Position numbers and translations under genes: made by a program
Origin: CAVXAE01 sp044225565
Lineage (GTDB): Bacteria; Pseudomonadota; Gammaproteobacteria; Steroidobacterales; Steroidobacteraceae
NCBI GenBank assembly: GCA_044225565.1
Contig: JBGAIL010000084.1
Location: 1-20,978, forward strand
Direction: 5' to 3'
DNA: 20,978 nt
Notes under the pieces: generated by a model
The model's database searches: none
What the model was told of the DNA's origin: nothing
What the model saw: only the letters and a program-made list of their open reading frames with translations
In this document: in pieces, positions 14,956 to 20,978 of the stretch
Layout of the letters: each line of letters begins with the position of its first letter
Numbering within the stretch: the first letter of the stretch is position 1

Positions 14956-15428
14956 ATGTTGCGCATCACGCGCCTCACCGACTATGCGACGGTCATCCTC
15001 GCGGCGCTCGCCGAGACGCCCGAGCGCGTCCAGACCGCGCCCGCGCTCGCCGAGCGCACGCACATCGCCGCGCCCACGGTCAGCAAGCTGCTGAAGCAGC
15101 TGCAGCAGCGCCGGGCTCGTCACCTCCACTCGCGGCTTGTAACGGCGGCTATCAGCTGGCGAGACCCGCCTCGCAGATCAGTGCCGCCGCGATCCTCGAT
15201 GCGCTCGAAGGGCCGGTAGCACTCACCGATTGCGCAGCCGGCCGCGGCCATTGCGAGATCGAACGCACCTGCAGCGTGAGTCACGTCTGGCAGCGGTTGA
15301 ATCTCGCGATCCGCCGCTCGCTGTATTCGGTGAGCCTCGCGGGAGCTCGCGGGACAGGAACCGGGCCCAGGCGGCCATCAGCCCGTGCTCGAACGTGAGA
15401 TCCGCTTCGCGACGCGACGAGCGGGACC

Positions 15429-15432
<4 letters not shown>
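14956..15432 (+). CDS. Rrf2-family SUF operon regulator, frameshifted
   Basis: Rrf2 proteins such as IscR are winged-helix repressors that sense an iron-sulfur cluster. The N-terminus MLRITRLTDYATVILAALAE is typical of the Xanthomonas-type SUF regulator, followed by the recognition helix region HIAAPTVSKLLKQLQQ. After indels near 15112 and 15140 the protein continues as GLVTSTRG, then CNGGYQLARPASQISAAAIL and DALEGPVALTDC. The cluster-binding region follows: Cys-x6-Cys-x5-Cys-x3-His within DCAAGRGHCEIERTCSVSHV. A further shift is likely near 15345. The stop TGA (15430-15432) then overlaps the sufB ATG as ATGA. It is the first gene of the operon and probably represses it through the palindrome just upstream. 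The uninterrupted frame would end at 15219 with no similarity, so the corrected extent is preferred. Confidence 0.85.
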
Positions 15433-16872
<1,440 letters not shown>

Positions 16873-16876
<4 letters not shown>

Positions 16877-17623
16877 TCCGCATCGAGAATCTGCACGTCA
16901 GCGTCGGCGAGAAGAAGGTGCTGAATGGCCTGACTCTCGAGGTGCCGGCCGGCGAGGTGCACGCCATCATGGGACCCAACGGCTCGGGCAAGAGCACGCT
17001 CGCCTATGTGCTCGCCGGACGACCGGGCTACGAAGTCACGGGCGGCAGAGTCACCTTCGAAGGCGCGGACCTGCTCGCCATGCCGGCGGAAGAGCGCGCG
17101 CGCGCCGGCCTCTTCCTCGGCTTCCAGTATCCGGTCGAGATCCCCGGCGTGAACAACATCTATCTGTTGAAGGCTGCCGTGAACGCGGCGCGCAAGCAGC
17201 GCGGCCTACCTGAAGTGGACGCTTTCGAGTTCCTGGGCCTGGTGCGCGAGAAGATGCAGCTGATGCGCATGGACGAGGGCTTCCTCGTCGCGCGGCGTGA
17301 ACGAAGGGTTCTCGGGCGGAGAAGAAGCGCAACGAGATCCTGCAGATGCTCGTGCTCGAGCCGCGTTCGCCGTGCTCGACGAGACCGACTCGGGGCTCGA
17401 CATCGATGCGCTGAAGATCGTGGCTCACGGCGTGAACGGTCTGCGCAGCCTGCAGCGCACATTCGTATGCTCGTGACGCACTATCAGCGCCTGCTCGAAT
17501 ACATCACGCGCCGATCGCGTGCACGTGCTGGTGCGAGGACGCATCGCGCGCAGCGGCGACCGGACGCTGGCTCTCGAGCTCGAACGACGCGGCTACGACT
17601 GGATCACCGAGCAGGCTGCCTGA
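16873..17623 (+). CDS. sufC: SufC, ATPase of the SUF complex, frameshifted
   Basis: SufC is the ABC-type ATPase whose hydrolysis reshapes the SufBCD scaffold. It starts MIRIENLHVSVGEKKVLNGL, with Walker A GPNGSGKS (34-41), then LFLGFQYPVEIPGVNNIYLL. From about 17285 the frame breaks several times (near 17290, 17322, 17368, 17460 and 17512), but pieces of the family continue in order: GVNEGFSGGE (signature), KRNEILQMLVLEP, FAVLDETDSGLDIDALKIVA (Walker B and D-loop), MLVTHYQRLLEYI (switch His), then VHVLVRGRIARSGDRTLALE and YDWITEQAA before TGA at 17621-17623. About 249 residues after correction. Indel density here is among the highest of the window. Confidence 0.9.
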
Positions 17624-17625
17624 CG

Positions 17626-18869
17626 ATGTCCCAGACGCTGACTCAACGCATCGGACAGGAGCATGCGGCCAGCTTCGAGCCGCAGGCGGGAGACCCGCTT
17701 CCGGCCGCCGACGCAGCGTCCCCTCGAGAGGCTGACCGCGCGGCCTGCCCGGCCCTCGCGACGAGAACTGGAAGTACGCGAACCTGCGCTCGCTCGATCC
17801 GGGAGATTTGCACCTGCCTCGCTCCCAGGCGTCGTCCCGCAATCGGCCTGCCTGCCCGCATTCCAGGTAAGCACGCCCGTTCGTCTTCGTCGACGGCCTC
17901 TTCGTCGCCGACTTGTCGACACCGCTCGCCGGCAAGACTGGAATCGCTTTCTGCTCGCTTCACGAAGCGGCCCATGCGGATCACGTCAGCGAGAGCCCCG
18001 ATGCGCGATTCGCGCTGCTGAACGAGGCTTTCGCCACCGATGGCGCACAGATCACGGCCACGGCAGGTGCCGACGTCCCGCTTGCATCGAGCTCGTGTTC
18101 ATCGCCACGGCTTCGGATCCGCGGCGTCCTATCCGCGCGTGGAGCTGAAATGGGTGCGAACTCGCGCCTGGGCGTCAATGAGCGCCATGTGAGCGTCGGC
18201 AGTGAGGCGGCATTTGCCGATCATGCCGTTCACGTTGCGCTCGAAGCCGGTGCTCGCGTGAATCGTCACCGCATCCAGCAGGCCGGCAGCCAGGCGACGT
18301 GGCTCGACACGGCGCAAGCCAGCATCGCGCGAGACGCCGATTATCAGCTCCATCTGATCCATCTCGGCGCCGCCTCCGCACGATCGACGATCGAGGTCAG
18401 CCTCGGCGGCGAGCGTGCCCGCTTCGGCCTGCACTGCGCCTCGGTTGCCGATCGGCAGCAGGTGCACGACGTTTTCGCGCTCATCGATCATATGGCTCGC
18501 GATACCGTTTCGAGGCAAACGTTTCGCGGCATTGCCGCGGGCCGCTCGCGTCGCGTGCAACAGCAAGGTGGTCGTGCGGGAAGGCGCGTGCCGCGCGGAT
18601 TCTCAGCAGAGTTTGCGAGGATTGCTCGCCGGCCCCGATGCGGAAATCGACGTCCGTCCGCAGCTCGAGATCTACACCGACGATGTGCGCTGCGCGCACG
18701 GCGCCACGGCCGGCAAGCTCGACGACACCATGCTCTTCTATCTGCTCTCGCGCGGCATCGATCGCGACACCGCGCAGTTGCTCCTGGGAAGTGGGCATTC
18801 CTCGAGGATGTGGTTTCCCAGGTCGCCGTACCCGAGTTGCGGCGGCAGGTCAACCAGGTAGCCGCATGA
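17626..18869 (+). CDS. sufD: SufD, SUF scaffold subunit, frameshifted
   Basis: SufD pairs with SufB in the SufBC2D scaffold and is needed for iron entry. ATG 17626 lies 2 bases after the sufC stop (MSQTLTQRIGQEHAASFEPQ). After indels the typical ENWKYANLRSLDP appears near 17765, then FVFVDGLFVADLSTPLAGKT (about 17880), DARFALLNEAFATDGAQITA, GANSRLGVNERHVSVG, ARDADYQLHLIHLGAASARS, KVVVREGA, QQSLRGLLAGPDAEIDVRPQ, LEIYTDDVRCAHGATAGKLD, DTMLFYLLSRGIDRDTAQ and WAFLEDVVSQVAVPELRRQV. These occur in at least three frames, with shifts near 17750, 17870, 18085, 18540 and 18793. The TGA is at 18867-18869. The ordered family blocks make the call safe, though many residues between them are unreliable. Confidence 0.9.
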
Positions 18870-18895
18870 CCGGATCGGCCTCGGAGCTGTTGTGA
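18866..18895 (+). other. Nine-codon ORF bridging sufD and sufS
   Basis: ATG at 18866 overlaps the sufD TGA (ATGA) and encodes MTGSASELL; its TGA (18893-18895) shares one base with the sufS ATG (TGATG). It could relay ribosomes from sufD to sufS. The alternative is that one base is missing and these codons are the true sufS N-terminus, which would give sufS the same ATGA junction as sufB and sufC. Confidence 0.3.
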
Positions 18896-20148
18896 TGGCC
18901 GCGGTGAAGGAGATGACCTTGGCCGATCCGCTCGACGTCGCCCGCGTGCGGCGCGACTTTCCCATTCTCGAGCGCAAGGTGAATGGGCGGCCGCTGGTCT
19001 ATCTGGACAGCGCCGCTTCTTCACAACGCCCGCTTCCCGTGCTGCGGGCAATCGAGCAGTACGAACGGAATTCGCACGCCAACGTGCACCGCGGCGTGCA
19101 TGCCCTCAGCCAGGAAGCCACGGACGCTTTCGAAGGCGCGCGGGATCGCGTGCGGGCGTTCATCAACGCCGCCTCCACCCGGGAGATCGTGTTCGTCCGG
19201 GGAACCACCGAAGCGATCAATCTCGTCGCGCAGTCGTTCGCGCGCCCGCGCCTGGGAGCCGGCGACGAAATCCTGATCACCGCGCTCGAGCATCACGCCA
19301 ACATCGTGCCCTGGCAGCTGGTCTGCGAGCAGACCGGCGCGAAGCTGCGCGTCGCGCCCATCGACCGGCGCGGCGAGCTGAGAATGGAAGAGTTCGAGCG
19401 GCTGCTCTCACCGCGCACCAGGCTCGTCGCAGCCGCTCATGTGTCCAATGCGCTCGGCACCATCCTGCCGGTGAAGCGCATCGTGGAGCTGGCGCATGCG
19501 CGAGGCGCGAAAGTGCTGCTCGACGGCGCCCAGGCAGTGCCGCACGCTGCCGTGGACATGCGCGACCTCGACTGCGACTTCTACGCGTTCTCCAGCCACA
19601 AGCTCTACGGTCCAACCGGCCTGGGCGTACTTTACGGCCGTGAATCCCTGCTGCAGGAGATGCCGCCGTGGCAGGGCGGCGGCGACATGATCCGCTCCGT
19701 CAGCTTCGAGCGCAGCACCTGGAACGACCTGCCCTGGAAGTTCGAGGCGGGTACGCCGCACATCTCCGGCGCGGTCGGGCTGGCCGCGGCCATCGACTAT
19801 GTCTCGGGACTGGGGCTCGCGAACATCGCCGCGCACGAGCGGCTGCTCCTCGAGCTCGCCACCGCGGAGCTGCTGAAGATCCCGGGGCTCGAGATCATCG
19901 GCACGGCGGAGCACAAGGCCGCCGTCATCTCCTTCACGCTCTCCGGGGCGCACCCGCACGACATCGGCACCATCCTCGACAGCGAAGGCGTCGCCATCCG
20001 CACCGGTCACCATTGCGCCATGCCGGTGATGGATTTCTTCGCCGTGCCGGCCACCGCCCGCGCCTCCTTCGCGTGCTACAACACCATCGGCGAAGTGCAC
20101 GCTCTAGTGGCTGCCCTGCGCAAGGTGCGCGAGGTTTTTGCCTTGTGA
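18895..20148 (+). CDS. sufS: SufS-type cysteine desulfurase
   Basis: SufS is a PLP enzyme that takes sulfur from cysteine as a persulfide for cluster assembly. The 417-residue protein is a class V aminotransferase of group II: DFPILERKVNGRPLVYLDSA, HANVHRGVHALSQEATDAFE, FVRGTTEAINLVAQSF, EHHANIVPWQ, and PLP Lys236 in AFSSHKLYGPTGLGVLYGRE. The persulfide Cys374 lies in RTGHHCAMPVMDFF, in the short loop typical of SufS. The ATG at 18895 has GGAG at 18883-18886, 8 bases upstream; a GTG one codon earlier is possible. The frame is intact, unlike sufC and sufD. With sufU 10 bases downstream it fits the SufS-SufU sulfur-transfer pair. Confidence 0.96.
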   Translation: MAAVKEMTLADPLDVARVRRDFPILERKVNGRPLVYLDSAASSQRPLPVLRAIEQYERNSHANVHRGVHALSQEATDAFEGARDRVRAFINAASTREIVFVRGTTEAINLVAQSFARPRLGAGDEILITALEHHANIVPWQLVCEQTGAKLRVAPIDRRGELRMEEFERLLSPRTRLVAAAHVSNALGTILPVKRIVELAHARGAKVLLDGAQAVPHAAVDMRDLDCDFYAFSSHKLYGPTGLGVLYGRESLLQEMPPWQGGGDMIRSVSFERSTWNDLPWKFEAGTPHISGAVGLAAAIDYVSGLGLANIAAHERLLLELATAELLKIPGLEIIGTAEHKAAVISFTLSGAHPHDIGTILDSEGVAIRTGHHCAMPVMDFFAVPATARASFACYNTIGEVHALVAALRKVREVFAL

Positions 20149-20158
20149 GAAGGGCCTG

Positions 20159-20608
20159 ATGGATCTCAAAGACCTCTACCGCGACGTGATCCTCGATCAC
20201 AACAAGCACCCGCGGAACTTCGGCACGCTGGATCCCTCGGACGCGCACGCCGACGGGCACAACCCTCTCTGCGGCGATCGTCTTTCCCTGACGCTGCGCC
20301 TGGACGGCGACCGCCTGGTGGACCTGCGCTTCGAAGGCAAAGGTTGCGCCATCTCCACCGCTTCCGCATCGCTCATGACGGAGGCGGTGAAAGGCAAAGA
20401 CCGCGTGGCCATCGCCCAGCTCTTCGACAAGGTGCACGCCCTGCTCACGCAGGATGGCACCGCTCCCACGGATATCGGCAAGCTCGCCGCGCTCGGTGGC
20501 GTGCGTGAATTTCCCATGAGGGTGAAATGCGCCACGCTATGCTGGCATACGCTGAATGCGGCTCTGCAGCCGCAGGGCGCCGGGGCAGCCACGATCACCA
20601 CGGAATAA
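20159..20608 (+). CDS. sufU: SufU, zinc-dependent sulfurtransferase
   Basis: SufU takes the persulfide from SufS at a zinc site and feeds SufBCD; it replaces SufE in many bacteria. The 149-residue product starts MDLKDLYRDVILDHNKHPRN. It has the zinc ligands Cys38 and Asp40 (NPLCGDRLSL), Cys63 (GKGCAISTAS) and Cys124 (MRVKCATLCWHTL). The SufU-specific insertion before the last Cys (DIGKLAALGGVREFP) is present, and it sets it apart from IscU. The IscU co-chaperone motif LPPVK is not seen. The ATG at 20159-20161 follows an AGAAGGG ribosome site; an upstream TTG at 20138 overlaps sufS and is unlikely. Confidence 0.94.
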   Translation: MDLKDLYRDVILDHNKHPRNFGTLDPSDAHADGHNPLCGDRLSLTLRLDGDRLVDLRFEGKGCAISTASASLMTEAVKGKDRVAIAQLFDKVHALLTQDGTAPTDIGKLAALGGVREFPMRVKCATLCWHTLNAALQPQGAGAATITTE

Positions 20609-20612
20609 GACA

Positions 20613-20978
20613 GTGCGCACCCAGAACAATGAGCCATTCGTGGTCAACCGCGACGTATCCGCCGTCGTGGTGCCTGCGGGCGTGGAGGTACGACTGAAGC
20701 CCGGCCAGGCTGGCTTCATCACGCAGGCGCTCGGGGGCAGCTTCACGGTCTACATCGACGGCACGCTGTTCCGCATCTCGGGCGCCGACGCGGACGCCAT
20801 CGGCAAGGAAGTGGTGGCCGGGCCGGAGCTGCCGCCCAACGCCACCGAGGACGACGTGCGCAATCTGGTATGGAAGCAGTTGAAGACCTGCTACGACCCC
20901 GAGATTCCCATCGACATCGTCGAGCTCGGGCTGGTGTACGAGTGCGACGTGAAGGCGAGCGAGGACGGCGGCCGCACG
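20613..20978 (+). CDS. sufT: SufT, DUF59 Fe-S maturation protein, 3' end missing
   Basis: SufT helps maturation of iron-sulfur proteins under high demand. A GTG at 20613-20615, four bases after the sufU TAA, opens a frame of 122 codons running off the window. It reads MRTQNNEPFVVNRDVSAVVV, then PAGVEVRLKPGQAGFITQAL and GGSFTVYIDGTLFRISGADA. A DUF59/MIP18-like domain begins near residue 78 with EDDVRNLVWKQLKTCYDPEI, then PIDIVELGLVYECDV. The N-terminal extension plus DUF59 is the SufT layout rather than PaaD alone. No ATG is available in frame before the domain and the ribosome site is weak. It continues the suf operon; genes beyond are unseen. Confidence 0.9.
   Translation, partial: MRTQNNEPFVVNRDVSAVVVPAGVEVRLKPGQAGFITQALGGSFTVYIDGTLFRISGADADAIGKEVVAGPELPPNATEDDVRNLVWKQLKTCYDPEIPIDIVELGLVYECDVKASEDGGRT

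Overview
The window reads as a high-GC (roughly two-thirds G+C by eye) chromosomal segment of a gammaproteobacterium. The dnaX-ybaB-recR cluster, the dapA/gcvR divergent pair, bepA-mlaA and mlaFEDCB all fit that group. The class I fructose-bisphosphate aldolase and a SUF operon led by a Xanthomonas-type Rrf2 regulator suggest a lineage near Xanthomonadales/Nevskiales (inference). No phage, insertion sequence or CRISPR array was seen; this is core genome.

Layout. 1-1129 (+): the 3' part of ppsA, broken by several indels. 1130-1534: a gene-free convergent gap. 1535-5475 (-): orn, recR, ybaB, dnaX, the SRP RNA, tRNA-Ser(GGA), a short BamC-like lipoprotein and, upstream of it, dapA (to 6352). 6406-10689 (+): gcvR, a PIN-PhoH ATPase, a BepA-type M48 protease and mlaA. 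10764-14832 (-): fba followed by mlaF-E-D-C-B, most junctions overlapping. 14956-20978 (+): a SUF iron-sulfur operon (Rrf2 regulator, sufB, sufC, sufD, sufS, sufU, sufT), cut by the window end. A divergent intergenic region at 14833-14955 carries an IscR-type palindrome.

How the genes work together. BepA, MlaA, MlaFEDCB and the BamC-like lipoprotein all concern outer-membrane assembly or lipid asymmetry. DnaX, YbaB, RecR and Orn concern replication, repair and RNA turnover. The SUF genes make up a cluster-assembly machine: SufS and SufU mobilise sulfur, SufBCD is the scaffold, SufT is a maturation helper, and the first gene product probably senses cluster status and represses the operon.

Two cautions and one highlight. 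Reading frames in ppsA, dnaX, phoH, the suf regulator, sufB, sufC and sufD are interrupted by single-base indels while the encoded protein similarity continues across them; this looks like sequence or assembly error rather than gene decay. The most unusual signal is a short AT-richer, codon-atypical patch in sufB (about 16076-16159). It ends at the Gly-Cys bond that matches, from memory, a known SufB intein insertion site, and could be a scar of intein homing and loss.
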